A DNA stretch of 64,000 nt from Bacillus sp. SB49 (GTDB lineage Bacteria; Bacillota; Bacilli; Bacillales; Halobacillaceae): assembly GCF_000469135.2 (NCBI RefSeq), contig NZ_CP048117.1:3695501-3759500 (forward strand), written 5' to 3'. A model generated the notes under the pieces. The model ran no database searches and was not told where the DNA came from. It saw only the letters and a program-made list of their open reading frames with translations. The translations under genes and the position numbers were made by a program. This document shows positions 27,114 to 35,756 of this stretch, one piece after another. Numbering within the stretch: the stretch's first letter is position 1; every line of letters starts with the position of its first letter.

Positions 27114-27129
27114 AAAGAAAACGCTTTAC
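27114..27129. promoter_or_regulatory. Possible catabolite-responsive (cre-like) element
   Basis: AAAGAAAACGCTTTAC keeps the central AACGCTTT-type core of the CcpA site but deviates at the outer TG/CA positions. It lies between the DeoR gene and the PTS operon, where carbon catabolite control is expected. Confidence 0.4.
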
Positions 27130-27193
27130 TTTTCTGATAACCTGCATTAACATGATAAAAAAGGCATTAACAATTACTCAAGGAGGCACAAAC

Positions 27194-27901
27194 ATGCAAA
27201 AAGAAGTAACCATTGCCCCATCTATCATGTGCGCGGATCTTCTCAATTTAGAAAGTGGAGTAAAGGAGCTGGAAAAGGAAGGGTTGGATACCTTACACAT
27301 CGATATCATCGATGGATCGTTCAGCCCAAGCATGCCGCTCGGTTTATCCACGGTTGAACAATTGCGAAAGAAAACCGACATGAATTTCGATGTCCATATC
27401 ATGTCCGAAGACAACGAATTCTTCATCAATGAAATGCTGAAGATCGGAGCGGAACAGATCACCTTCCACATCGAAACCAGCTCCCACATCGACCGCTACA
27501 TCAAGCTGATCAAACAGCAGGGCGCAAAAGTCGGTATTGCATTAAACCCTGCCACGCCGCTGTCGGTTCTGGAGTATGTACTGCCACAATGCGATACCGT
27601 TCTTTTGATGCTTATCAATCCAGGTTTTGCTACGGACAAGAATGAAAAACAAGTCTCGTATGCCGTAGAAAAAGTAGAAGCATTGGCACGGATGATCTCA
27701 GACAAAGGACTTGATACAAAAATAGAAGTAGACGGGCGTGTCTCTTTCGATACGATACCAGAGCTGGTTAGCGCCGGCGCAGATATCTTAGTCGCAGGGA
27801 GCACGAGCTTGTTCCAATCCGACCATTCTACAGCGCATAACAAGAAATTGATGGAACAGTTGATTGCAGAAGGATTGAAAGAGGAGGTCAAACAATTATG
27901 A
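27194..27901 (+). CDS. Ribulose-phosphate 3-epimerase family enzyme (hexulose/allulose-6-phosphate type)
   Basis: A 235-aa TIM-barrel sugar-phosphate epimerase. Family features seen are IAPSIMCADLLNL at the N-terminus, the metal/active-site HIDIIDGSFSPSMPLG, FDVHIMSEDNE, ALNPATPL, VLLMLINPGF and the phosphate-binding VAGSTSLF. Housekeeping Rpe has FVPN after the DG and usually MVDPGFGGQ; here the residues are SFSPSMPLG and LINPGFATD. That points to a specialised epimerase such as the AlsE/UlaE-like group. It is the first gene of a PTS hexitol operon and overlaps the next gene by four bases. AGGAGG precedes the ATG. Confidence 0.86.
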   Translation: MQKEVTIAPSIMCADLLNLESGVKELEKEGLDTLHIDIIDGSFSPSMPLGLSTVEQLRKKTDMNFDVHIMSEDNEFFINEMLKIGAEQITFHIETSSHIDRYIKLIKQQGAKVGIALNPATPLSVLEYVLPQCDTVLLMLINPGFATDKNEKQVSYAVEKVEALARMISDKGLDTKIEVDGRVSFDTIPELVSAGADILVAGSTSLFQSDHSTAHNKKLMEQLIAEGLKEEVKQL

Positions 27902-28458
27902 GCAGCTATACGGCAGCACAAAGAAAAATCACTGAAGAGATCACAACCACGTTGACCAACGTAAACAGCGAAGATGTCGATCGTCTGATTGCAGAAATAA
28001 ACAAAGCGGAGAAAGTATTTTTTGTAGGAGTCGGGCGCGTGCTTTTATCCCTGAAGTCCATAGCAAAGCGTTTGTCCCATATCGGAATCCAAACGTATGT
28101 CGTCGGGCAGATTACAGAGCCCGCCATTACAGATAAAGATCTATTGATCGTCGGTTCAGGAAGTGGAGAGACACAGTTCCCGCTGATCATAGCCGGCAAA
28201 GCCAAGCAGTTCCATGCAAAAGTCGCTCATATCGGAACAAACCCGGACAGCTCGATGAGCAAATACGCGGACCTTTTCATAAGAATTCCAATCACTTCAA
28301 ACACCGAAGATGAAGGAGCTGTCGTATCGGAACAACCAATGAAAAGCCTGTTTGAACAAAGCCTATTATTGCTTGGGGATACGTTAGCGTTGATGATGGT
28401 CGACGAAAAGAACATCGAATTGAACTCCCTTTGGGAATATCACGCAAACCTGGAATAG
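27898..28458 (+). CDS. SIS-domain sugar isomerase (6-phospho-3-hexuloisomerase-like)
   Basis: A 186-aa single SIS domain in the HxlB/YckF style, with KVFFVGVGRVLLSLKSIAKR near residues 39-58, LIVGSGSGET near 83 and a helical tail. Such enzymes interconvert 3-hexulose 6-phosphate and fructose 6-phosphate. No formaldehyde-fixing hexulose-phosphate synthase is beside it, so a role in rearranging a hexulose phosphate from an imported hexitol is more likely than formaldehyde detoxification. The start overlaps the epimerase stop (ATGA). Confidence 0.83.
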   Translation: MSSYTAAQRKITEEITTTLTNVNSEDVDRLIAEINKAEKVFFVGVGRVLLSLKSIAKRLSHIGIQTYVVGQITEPAITDKDLLIVGSGSGETQFPLIIAGKAKQFHAKVAHIGTNPDSSMSKYADLFIRIPITSNTEDEGAVVSEQPMKSLFEQSLLLLGDTLALMMVDEKNIELNSLWEYHANLE

Positions 28459-28480
28459 CCAGAAGAAAGGAGGCCTTCTT

Positions 28481-29653
28481 ATGAAATCGCTGCATTTTGG
28501 TGCCGGGAATATCGGAAGAGGATTGATCGGCTGCCTGTTGAACAAAACCGGATTGGATGTCTGCTTTGTCGATGTTAACGAAGAGACCGTGGATCAGCTC
28601 AACCGCCAAAAGGGATACGCCGTCAAAATTTTGGATGACCAACACTCGAAGTATTGGATAGAGCCCGTTCACGCGATCTCCGGCCGCTCCGAAGATGTGA
28701 GCAAAGCCATTATCGAAACGGACCTCATCACAACATCGGTAGGGCCGGATAATTTGGCTAAAATCGCTCCCGCCATTGCCAAGGGGCTAATGGAACGAGT
28801 AAAGCAGGACAAGAAGCCGATCCAAGTCATCGCCAATGAGAATATGGTGAATGCCTCTACTAAATTACAAGAGGAAGTATACAAACACATCCCGGAAGAT
28901 GAAAAGAGTGCTATACTTTCAAAGGTCGGCTTCCCGAATTCGGCCATCGACCGTTTATCCCTTTCTGAATCCAGCCCGGACGGCGAAATTACGTTAGTAG
29001 AACCTTACTATGAGTGGATCATTGAAACCGGAGGAAAGCGCAGCCAAGACCTGCCTCCTATAAAAGATGTCACATATGTCGAAACACTGGGTCCATTCAT
29101 AGAAAGAAAATTATTCATGGTCAACCTCGGCCATGCAGCGGTGGCATACACCGCCTTCCTTAAAGGACATTCCACCATACAAAGTGCACTGGATGACCCG
29201 GAAGTGGAAGGGATTCTTAAGAGAACCCTTCAAGAATCCTCTGCCTACTTTATGGAAGCTTATGACTTTAATAAAACAGAGATGGATGAGTTCATAGACA
29301 GAACCATCCAACGCTTCAAAAATAAGAATATACGTGATGACGTCACACGTGTCGCTCGTTCTCCTATCAGAAAGCTGGGCTTTCAGGAAAGGATCATTGC
29401 TCCGATGCGCTCCTTGTTCCAATTGGAATTACCAATCGACAACTTGTTGAGCGTAGCAGCGGCTGCTCTTTCCTACGATAATCCGGAAGATGAAGAGTCC
29501 GTCGCACTTCAGAATCATATTCGTGACCACGGCATAGAAGAAGCGATCATCCACTTCACTTCCATAAAGGAAAGCGCTTTACGTACGAGGATCAAAGACT
29601 GCTATCTCAAGGTGCAGAACAGTCAAACAAAGACAATAAATAACGGAAGGTGA
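28481..29653 (+). CDS. mtlD: Mannitol-1-phosphate 5-dehydrogenase family
   Basis: A 390-aa NAD-dependent polyol-phosphate dehydrogenase. The N-terminal HFGAGNIGRGLIG is the dinucleotide-binding loop. NENMVNASTKLQ, VGFPNSAIDRL and the catalytic-region lysine in GGKRSQDLPPIKDV followed by VNLGHAAVAY match MtlD. It oxidises mannitol 1-phosphate to fructose 6-phosphate, or a related hexitol phosphate to its ketose phosphate. AAGGAGG precedes the ATG. It is third in the operon, after an epimerase and isomerase that ordinary mannitol operons lack, so the true substrate may not be mannitol. Confidence 0.9.
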   Translation: MKSLHFGAGNIGRGLIGCLLNKTGLDVCFVDVNEETVDQLNRQKGYAVKILDDQHSKYWIEPVHAISGRSEDVSKAIIETDLITTSVGPDNLAKIAPAIAKGLMERVKQDKKPIQVIANENMVNASTKLQEEVYKHIPEDEKSAILSKVGFPNSAIDRLSLSESSPDGEITLVEPYYEWIIETGGKRSQDLPPIKDVTYVETLGPFIERKLFMVNLGHAAVAYTAFLKGHSTIQSALDDPEVEGILKRTLQESSAYFMEAYDFNKTEMDEFIDRTIQRFKNKNIRDDVTRVARSPIRKLGFQERIIAPMRSLFQLELPIDNLLSVAAAALSYDNPEDEESVALQNHIRDHGIEEAIIHFTSIKESALRTRIKDCYLKVQNSQTKTINNGR

Positions 29654-29658
29654 TACAC

Positions 29659-30099
29659 ATGTTAGCTAACTATTTAGAAGGAAATATAAGATTCCTATCA
29701 TCCGTAGATTCTTGGGAAGAAGGCATTCAAGAAGCTGCCGCCCCGTTACTTCAAAGCGGGACCATAACTTCCAAATATATTGACGACATGATACAAAACG
29801 TACATGTGAACGGTCCTTATATCGTTATCGTTCCCGGAGTGGCCATGCCGCACGCTAAAAATGAAGGAAGCGTGGTCAAAACCAGCGTTTCTTACTTGAA
29901 ACTGGAAGAAGCAGTGAAATTCCCTAAAGACAAAGAGGTAAAGACATTCTTCGTTTTGGCCGCAGAAGACAGCACCGGCCACTTGGATTTGATTTCTGAT
30001 TTATCCACGATTCTGATCGAAGATGAACTTAAGAACAAATTGGAAGAGTCCAACAGCGAGAAGGAAGTTTTGGAAGTATTGAAGATGGTTGAACAGTAA
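29659..30099 (+). CDS. PTS EIIA component (ascorbate/mannitol-type)
   Basis: A 146-aa PTS IIA domain. The phosphorylated histidine lies in VPGVAMPHAKNEG near residues 56-68. The flanking DDMIQNVHVNGPYIVI and the AAEDSTGHLDLI region look closer to the ascorbate (UlaC) type EIIA than to classical MtlF. It relays phosphate from HPr to the IIB domain of the following IICB protein. The ATG at 29659, eight bases after GGAAGG, is chosen over a GTG three codons upstream. It is fourth in the operon. Confidence 0.88.
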   Translation: MLANYLEGNIRFLSSVDSWEEGIQEAAAPLLQSGTITSKYIDDMIQNVHVNGPYIVIVPGVAMPHAKNEGSVVKTSVSYLKLEEAVKFPKDKEVKTFFVLAAEDSTGHLDLISDLSTILIEDELKNKLEESNSEKEVLEVLKMVEQ

Positions 30100-30163
30100 A
30101 CCATGTCTAAGGTTCAAAATTTTTAACCTGAACTAATTGAAAATTCAGAAAGGGATGACGGAT

Positions 30164-31591
30164 ATGCCGAATACAGCACAGGCTTCGAATAATGTTGTAG
30201 ATTTGAACCCTCCCTCTACCCGCGCCAGAGTACAAGCATTTGGCGGTTTCTTAACGAATATGGTCCTGCCTAACATCGGTGCCTTTATTGCATGGGGACT
30301 GCTGACCGCTTTATTCATACCAACCGGTTGGTTCCCGAATGAGGACCTTGCCCAAATTGTCGGTCCTGCCATCACGTATCTCCTTCCTTTGCTGTTAGCC
30401 ATCACAGGAGGACGGATGGTCGCCGGGCAAAGGGGAGCGGTCATCAGTGCCATTGGTGCCATCGGTCTCATAGTCGGATCGGATATCCCGATGTTTCTTG
30501 GAGCCATGGTTATCGGACCCTTAGGCGGATGGGTCATTAAGAAGTTCGATCAAATGATTGAAAACAGAATTCCTGCAGGGTTTGAAATGATCATCAATAA
30601 TTTCTCTCTCGGAATTATCGGTTTCCTGCTGATGATTCTATCCTTTTACGTCATCGGACCGACCATAGAATCAGCGAACAATTTGGTGACAGCAGCCATC
30701 GAAGCATTGGTTGCTACAGGGTTGCTGCCTTTGCTCTCTGTCATCAACGAACCCGCCAAAGTGTTGTTTCTCAATAACGTGATCGACCAAGGCATTTATT
30801 ATCCCCTGGGAATGCAGGCGGCAGCAGAAGCAGGTAAGTCCATCTACTTCACTGTAGCTTCCAACCCTGGTCCAGGCCTTGGATTATTACTCGCCTTCAC
30901 TGTATTCGGTCAAAAGGCGGCGAAAAGAACGGCTCCAGGCGCCATTATCATTCACTTTTTCGGGGGAATCCATGAACTGTATTTCCCATACGTATTGATG
31001 AAACCACTTACAATCATTGGTATGATTGCCGGAGGCATGTCCGGTATAGCTGTATTCAGCTTGTTTGATGCAGGTCTCGTAGCAGGACCAAGCCCGGGAT
31101 CTATCTTCTCTTACCTTGGATTGACTCCGAAGGGGAGCTTCCTGGGAATCATCGCCGGAGTCCTAGTAGCAGCGGCCGTCACATTCTTAGTCACTGCCGT
31201 CATCTTGAAACTGGACAAAAGTAAAGAAGGCGACCTCTCTGAATCCATGGAAAAATCCAAAGCGATGAAACAGGCAGGTAAAAAAGCTCCAAAACCCGCT
31301 CAAGAAGAAAAAGCTATCCAGAAAATTTCGTTCGCATGTGATGCCGGAGCCGGAAGCAGCGCAATGGGTGCTACTACGTTCCGAAAGAGGCTGCAAAAGA
31401 ATGAAATCGAAGGACTGGACGTCAAACACTACCGGATCGAAGATGTCCCTGAACACTCGGATATCATGGTGGTCCATGAAGATTTACAGGAACGCGCGCG
31501 AAGAGCTCACCCGGAATTGGAAATTATCACGATCAGCAACTATTTAAGCGATCCAGCCTTAGAACAACTGATAGAACGCTTGAAGAAGTAG
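30164..31591 (+). CDS. mtlA: PTS mannitol-type EIICB component
   Basis: A 475-aa membrane permease with a fused IIB domain. The IIC part opens RVQAFGGFLTNMVLPNIGAF and has the typical AGQRGAVI, NNFSLGIIG, SNPGPGLG and HFFGGIHELYFPY elements. After a charged linker rich in Lys/Ala, the IIB domain carries the phosphocysteine in FACDAGAGSSAMGA near residue 402. It imports and phosphorylates a hexitol. Start choices at 30155 and 30164 differ by three codons; AAAGGG nine bases upstream favours 30164. It is the last gene before a long terminator. Confidence 0.9.
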   Translation: MPNTAQASNNVVDLNPPSTRARVQAFGGFLTNMVLPNIGAFIAWGLLTALFIPTGWFPNEDLAQIVGPAITYLLPLLLAITGGRMVAGQRGAVISAIGAIGLIVGSDIPMFLGAMVIGPLGGWVIKKFDQMIENRIPAGFEMIINNFSLGIIGFLLMILSFYVIGPTIESANNLVTAAIEALVATGLLPLLSVINEPAKVLFLNNVIDQGIYYPLGMQAAAEAGKSIYFTVASNPGPGLGLLLAFTVFGQKAAKRTAPGAIIIHFFGGIHELYFPYVLMKPLTIIGMIAGGMSGIAVFSLFDAGLVAGPSPGSIFSYLGLTPKGSFLGIIAGVLVAAAVTFLVTAVILKLDKSKEGDLSESMEKSKAMKQAGKKAPKPAQEEKAIQKISFACDAGAGSSAMGATTFRKRLQKNEIEGLDVKHYRIEDVPEHSDIMVVHEDLQERARRAHPELEIITISNYLSDPALEQLIERLKK

Positions 31592-31621
31592 AAATCCGTC
31601 GTTCTTAAGCGATGAACAAAG

Positions 31622-31677
31622 AAAGAGGAAGAGACTAAGAAAACATGGATGAATGTTTCTTAGTCTCTTCCTCTTTT
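31622..31677. terminator. Long inverted-repeat terminator after the PTS operon
   Basis: AAAGAGGAAGAGACTAAGAAA is matched by its perfect complement about 13 bases later, ending in CTTTT. It lies between the PTS operon and the convergent bacteriocin gene and could stop both. Confidence 0.88.
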
Positions 31678-31696
31678 ATGGAACTCTCCTTATCCT

Positions 31697-32485
31697 CTAT
31701 CCACAAATCGCGTCCGTAGCCGCCGCGCAGCCGAGACTTCCGATCATCCCGCAGACTGCCGCAAGCGCTACTCCACCGACACCAGACGTGATCCCGAGCG
31801 CTCCTGCAAGGGCGTAGCACCCGGCACTCCCGCCCGCACCGCAGAGAGCCGTGACCGCATACTCACAGAAACCCAAGCTCTGTACGTCGTTACCTTCCGC
31901 CTGCTTGCCGAGCATCTCCTTGATCTTATTATTCGCGTCTGTCGTCACCTGCTGCTGCGTAAGCGCAAGCCCGTCGATATCCGTCAGATTCCCGTCCTTA
32001 TCGACGTCCACGTTGTAAAGCTCCGTTTCCTCATCGCCCACTCCGTACAGGACACTCATATTAAAGCTGCCGTCCGTCCCGAGCGATTCCGCAAATAATC
32101 CCTGATCCGCAACGACCTCTTTATTCTTCATGTCATACGTGAACTGCGCATACACGAGGTTGCCGCTTTTCGCAGACTGATTCTTATCGAAGACGAATTC
32201 GATGTACGCATAATCCCCGCCTGCCCCCTCCACCTTATTGATGACGATGTTATGCTTGGAAACCGCATTGATTTTCGTTTTCGCCTTATACTTCTTATAC
32301 GCTTTCGTATGCTTCAGATCATTCCTGATTTTGTTGAATTCTTTCTGGCTGACATTGGATTCCATATTGGCAGTGAAATCACCCGAATGAGCCGTAACGA
32401 CCGTGGAGAAAGAGAAGCTGGACAAGATCAAGGCGAGCATGACCATCACCAAAGATACCGACTTGAACCGACGCATTTTTTTCAT
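31697..32485 (-). CDS. Halocin C8-like bacteriocin precursor
   Basis: A 262-aa secreted precursor. A signal peptide (MKKMRRFKSVSLV, cleavage near VVTAHS) is followed by a charged domain of about 170 residues. A cysteine/glycine/alanine-rich C-terminal module of about 58 residues begins at FCEYAVTALCGAGG and ends CAAATDAICG. Its six cysteines and the ALGITSGVGG core resemble the halocin C8 mature peptide. In halocin C8 the C-terminal piece is released as the toxin and the upstream part confers immunity; that may hold here by analogy. GGAGAGTGA lies upstream. No export or maturation gene adjoins, but a 28-aa membrane peptide gene is 12 bases upstream. Confidence 0.8.
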   Translation of the reverse strand: MKKMRRFKSVSLVMVMLALILSSFSFSTVVTAHSGDFTANMESNVSQKEFNKIRNDLKHTKAYKKYKAKTKINAVSKHNIVINKVEGAGGDYAYIEFVFDKNQSAKSGNLVYAQFTYDMKNKEVVADQGLFAESLGTDGSFNMSVLYGVGDEETELYNVDVDKDGNLTDIDGLALTQQQVTTDANNKIKEMLGKQAEGNDVQSLGFCEYAVTALCGAGGSAGCYALAGALGITSGVGGVALAAVCGMIGSLGCAAATDAICG

Positions 32486-32497
32486 TCATTCACTCTC

Positions 32498-32584
32498 CTA
32501 TTTCTTCTTGTTATTGAATCTCATCAGAGCCAATGTTCCAAATAAAATGATAATAAAAGCGATGACGACAAGGGTCCAGTCCAC
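32498..32584 (-). CDS. 28-aa single-span membrane peptide upstream of the bacteriocin gene
   Basis: A GTG start at 32584 preceded by GGAGGAAGGG opens a 28-codon frame. It encodes a hydrophobic helix (WTLVVIAFIIILFG) ending in a basic tail FNNKKK. It ends 12 bases before the bacteriocin gene, whose ribosome site is right after its stop, so the two are likely co-transcribed. It could aid immunity, membrane localisation or simply translational coupling. Confidence 0.6.
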   Translation of the reverse strand: MDWTLVVIAFIIILFGTLALMRFNNKKK

Positions 32585-32748
32585 TTCCCTTCCTCCTCTC
32601 TCCAGGTTCCATTTACCCTACTAAAGGTAAAATAACCCATAATTGTTAACATTTTAGTGTAATTAATTGGAAATATAGTTTAATTATGATAAACTCATTT
32701 CTATAAAAAAATCTATTAAACCTACACATAGGGAAGGAGGACATTGGT

Positions 32749-33090
32749 TTGTTTGACGAAACCAAATATGTAGATGCCAGGAATCGCTACGAGCGTGAAA
32801 AAAGTGCTGGCGGGTTAATAGTCTTAGAATCACTACTTGTCGCAATGATGGTGCTGGGGTACTTTCAATCTTGGAGAGCAAGCTTACTAGTATTTTTAGG
32901 CCTCCTGTTTTTTGGATGGATTCGTCCAATTTCCATTATATTTTCAATTACCTTTAGTATATGTTGGACTTTAGTGGGTTTCTTATTAGGAATAAGTGTT
33001 TTTAACTCCAATATAGTTGCCATTATTTTTGCAATCGTTGCTTTTATTATCTCATTAAGGCTTCACTTTGAGGTTTTTCGTATTACTTAA
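32749..33090 (+). CDS. Small integral membrane protein, unknown
   Basis: A 113-aa protein with a charged N-terminus (MFDETKYVDARNRYERE) and three or four hydrophobic helices, one reading SIIFSITFSICWTLVGFLLG. The start is TTG at 32749, eight bases after AAGGAGG; no ATG is better placed. It is divergent from the bacteriocin pair across 164 bases and AT-rich. A membrane immunity protein is one possibility, but transcription on the opposite strand argues against a shared operon. Family not recognised. Confidence 0.68.
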   Translation: MFDETKYVDARNRYEREKSAGGLIVLESLLVAMMVLGYFQSWRASLLVFLGLLFFGWIRPISIIFSITFSICWTLVGFLLGISVFNSNIVAIIFAIVAFIISLRLHFEVFRIT

Positions 33091-33284
33091 TGCTCTCCAA
33101 TTATTATTTCATAAGGTTTGTGATAGAAAAAATCAAGGCCTGTTCGTAAAGGCGCTAAAGAGCACTTTTTACATGCCTTGATCTGTTTCTGCTTAAAAAT
33201 AAATTACTTGTACATAGCTTAGTTACAAAATGTTTAGAGGGAAAAATTATTAATATAAGCAATTTAAATAGCTAAATAATATTT

Positions 33285-35756
33285 TCACGTCATTAAATTT
33301 ACTATTTCCTTAAATACTCCATTTACGTTCCTCATCAATTGATTATAGGTGAAAGAAATGTTACCCCCACCAGAGCTCACCGTAACCTCCTCCGCACTCG
33401 CCTCTACAGATAACTCCTTAGAAAGAGGATAATAGGAGGTAACTTTACCAGCCTCTCTAAGATCCTTATGGTCAAGACTTAATCGAATCTCTTTAGAGAA
33501 CCTCCTAAGTAGCTCCCATAGCTGTTTTTCTTTAGCATTCTTCATATAAAGCTGCGGCAATTCTTTGGCTGTTTTTAAATTAGTCAATGTGGTTAAGGTA
33601 GACGTACTAATTCCATAGCCTACTGGCTTAATTTTATGTTTCAGCCTCTTCCAGGAAGCTATGCGGAAACTAATTCCGTTGCGACTATACTCTACTTCCA
33701 TTTCTAATAATGTAGCGTATTGGGAAATCCCACATTCCTCTTTGAAAATGGATTTCGGTTTATACAAGGCGATTTGGCTAGCGGATTTCCAACCTTTACA
33801 CAAAGAAGCATCTGATACAAACACGTAGCCCGTTTGAATAATATTTCTTAAGTGCTCTTCACTTTCTACCTTTACGACCAATACTTGCTCATCTATTCTA
33901 GAGTTCCATTCTTCGATGGTGCCTTTAGGCAAGATCCCTTCTTCTTGCAATTGCTTTGGGGAACATTCAATTAATCGATCTAAGAAGCGCTCGACTAACG
34001 TCGTGGATTGAGGTAAAAAAGGGAACCCACCTATATTTACTTTTTGGATACTCTGATAAAACGCATGCTTTTCGTACTCCTGCTCATCCCCCCATGGGAA
34101 CAACACATACGCTCCGAAGGTATTGTGCTCATAAGTATCATCCTTACTTTGCACCAATGCATCGCGATAACGATGCATCGTATTAATATCTTCCTCTAGT
34201 GGACCAGGACTACCATACGCTCGTCCGTAATAACTTCCCTCTGCAGCAAAGTCGACCCGATATTTTGCATCGAAAACGTATTCGTACACGTGGTCTTTCC
34301 CAGCCTTTTCTATACTTAGCATAGAATCGGGTTTCTGTCTGACTGTCGGCAATCGGCCGGAATGGTTCTGAAAATATAACGTGATGGTTTCATTCGTATG
34401 AGGATGGCGGAAAACTCTTTTCGCTGCTTTGGACTGATTTAGCGTTATGAATAGCCCATCACGATTTACTTTGATAATATCCTGGCTTATCATTGTGTAC
34501 TTGGAAGCTAACATTTGTCCGAGCTTAAGGAACGTCCAATACTCGTAAAGCGTAGCCACATCCTTCACAGACATCCTTGCTAATTCTCCGTGTAGTACTA
34601 GGCCGCGAGATAAAGTGAGATACGTTTGATAAGCATCCCGATATCCAGGTGCCATTTGCAAAACGAGAGACATAACAGATCGATCCAGCTTACTAATACC
34701 TCTCCAAAAAGGGGAATCCAGCCTTGCTTGAATGGAGGTTTCCATCTTTTTTATGCGGTCTACTTTATCTTCGTTCCTTTGTGGGTAGGAAAAAGGACTA
34801 CGTTCTTCCAGCTTTCGCTTCAATGAATCCATTCGATGGGAAAGCCGGACCATCATCCATTTAATGAAACGGTTCTCTAACGTATAGTAGGTAGGTTCCT
34901 TATGGACATTCCACCCTTTTGTAGGCATTATCTTTTGATTATAGATAGGCACGCCACGGGCAGACTCCACAAACAAATCCGGACGTTTTCGGAGGTATTT
35001 TAATCCTGCCGTATCTTGCCTTTTAAGTTGGTCACCTCTCACTAATCTGTGTTCCTTTTTTAATTGGTGATGTGGTTGACGTTCAACATGAGAAACAGCT
35101 CTTACGAATTGGTTAAAATAACCCATTAGTAAGCGATAGAATTCTGTCCAGGAAGAGTCCACTGTTTGAGTAGTGGTAGCCTCTAAATAGGTTCTCTTTA
35201 CGAAATGATAGGATAAGTTATAAATTTCTTCATTTACTTCTTCCATTAGCTGTAGGTAATCTTCTTTATAAGACAGTTTAGATGGAAACACCTCTAACGT
35301 AATTTCTAACTGCTTCTTCCCTTCACAAAGAATAGTGAAAGTGGTATAGCCCACTTCATTAGTAAACGTAAGATTTCCCATTAGCAATTGGTAAGGAGGC
35401 TTCCCTACCTTACTAACCGCTTTCCTTAGCCCGGGATGTTCATGATCAAACTCTAGTGACACGTCCCTCTTAGGTGTAACAACAAGCTGGTACACACCAT
35501 TTTCAAAGAAAAGTGGTGGAACGGTCGTGCGCTCTGTTAATTGCTCTTCTTTTACATCAAAGATTTTCACAGAGTTAATGGATGCTTCTCCATTTACTGA
35601 GAAATGCATGGATTCGTGAGGCTGAATTGTTTTATATTGCTTCAAGCTCTCGTATCGACTGTGATAAGGCTTCCCCTTTATATATAGAGATAATAAATCC
35701 GTCTCAATTTCTATTAACTCTCTTTCCTCAGCTGCTCCAGAAGGATGTGAATCCAT
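33285..35756 (-). CDS. DUF2357 protein with PD-(D/E)XK nuclease domain (McrC-like partner)
   Basis: An 823-aa protein. The N-terminal half has the DUF2357 pattern, including the EEVNEEIYNLSYHFVKRT helix and a YYTLENRFIKWMM segment. The C-terminal half has a PD-(D/E)XK-type nuclease core with EYVFDAKYR near residue 493. A downstream GPLEEDINTMHRYRDA helix follows, as in the DUF524 nucleases. The start overlaps the end of the upstream MrcB-like gene by 29 bases, and GAGGTGA precedes the ATG. With its partner it forms a two-gene, McrBC-like type IV restriction system that cuts modified foreign DNA. The gene is AT-rich, unlike the chromosomal genes around the block. Confidence 0.82.
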   Translation of the reverse strand: MDSHPSGAAEERELIEIETDLLSLYIKGKPYHSRYESLKQYKTIQPHESMHFSVNGEASINSVKIFDVKEEQLTERTTVPPLFFENGVYQLVVTPKRDVSLEFDHEHPGLRKAVSKVGKPPYQLLMGNLTFTNEVGYTTFTILCEGKKQLEITLEVFPSKLSYKEDYLQLMEEVNEEIYNLSYHFVKRTYLEATTTQTVDSSWTEFYRLLMGYFNQFVRAVSHVERQPHHQLKKEHRLVRGDQLKRQDTAGLKYLRKRPDLFVESARGVPIYNQKIMPTKGWNVHKEPTYYTLENRFIKWMMVRLSHRMDSLKRKLEERSPFSYPQRNEDKVDRIKKMETSIQARLDSPFWRGISKLDRSVMSLVLQMAPGYRDAYQTYLTLSRGLVLHGELARMSVKDVATLYEYWTFLKLGQMLASKYTMISQDIIKVNRDGLFITLNQSKAAKRVFRHPHTNETITLYFQNHSGRLPTVRQKPDSMLSIEKAGKDHVYEYVFDAKYRVDFAAEGSYYGRAYGSPGPLEEDINTMHRYRDALVQSKDDTYEHNTFGAYVLFPWGDEQEYEKHAFYQSIQKVNIGGFPFLPQSTTLVERFLDRLIECSPKQLQEEGILPKGTIEEWNSRIDEQVLVVKVESEEHLRNIIQTGYVFVSDASLCKGWKSASQIALYKPKSIFKEECGISQYATLLEMEVEYSRNGISFRIASWKRLKHKIKPVGYGISTSTLTTLTNLKTAKELPQLYMKNAKEKQLWELLRRFSKEIRLSLDHKDLREAGKVTSYYPLSKELSVEASAEEVTVSSGGGNISFTYNQLMRNVNGVFKEIVNLMT

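Noticed and set aside
33131-33182. Inverted repeat ATCAAGGC...GCCTTGAT as a terminator
   Set aside because: The stem is interrupted, the loop is long, and there is no T-run at the correct place on either strand, so its role is unclear.
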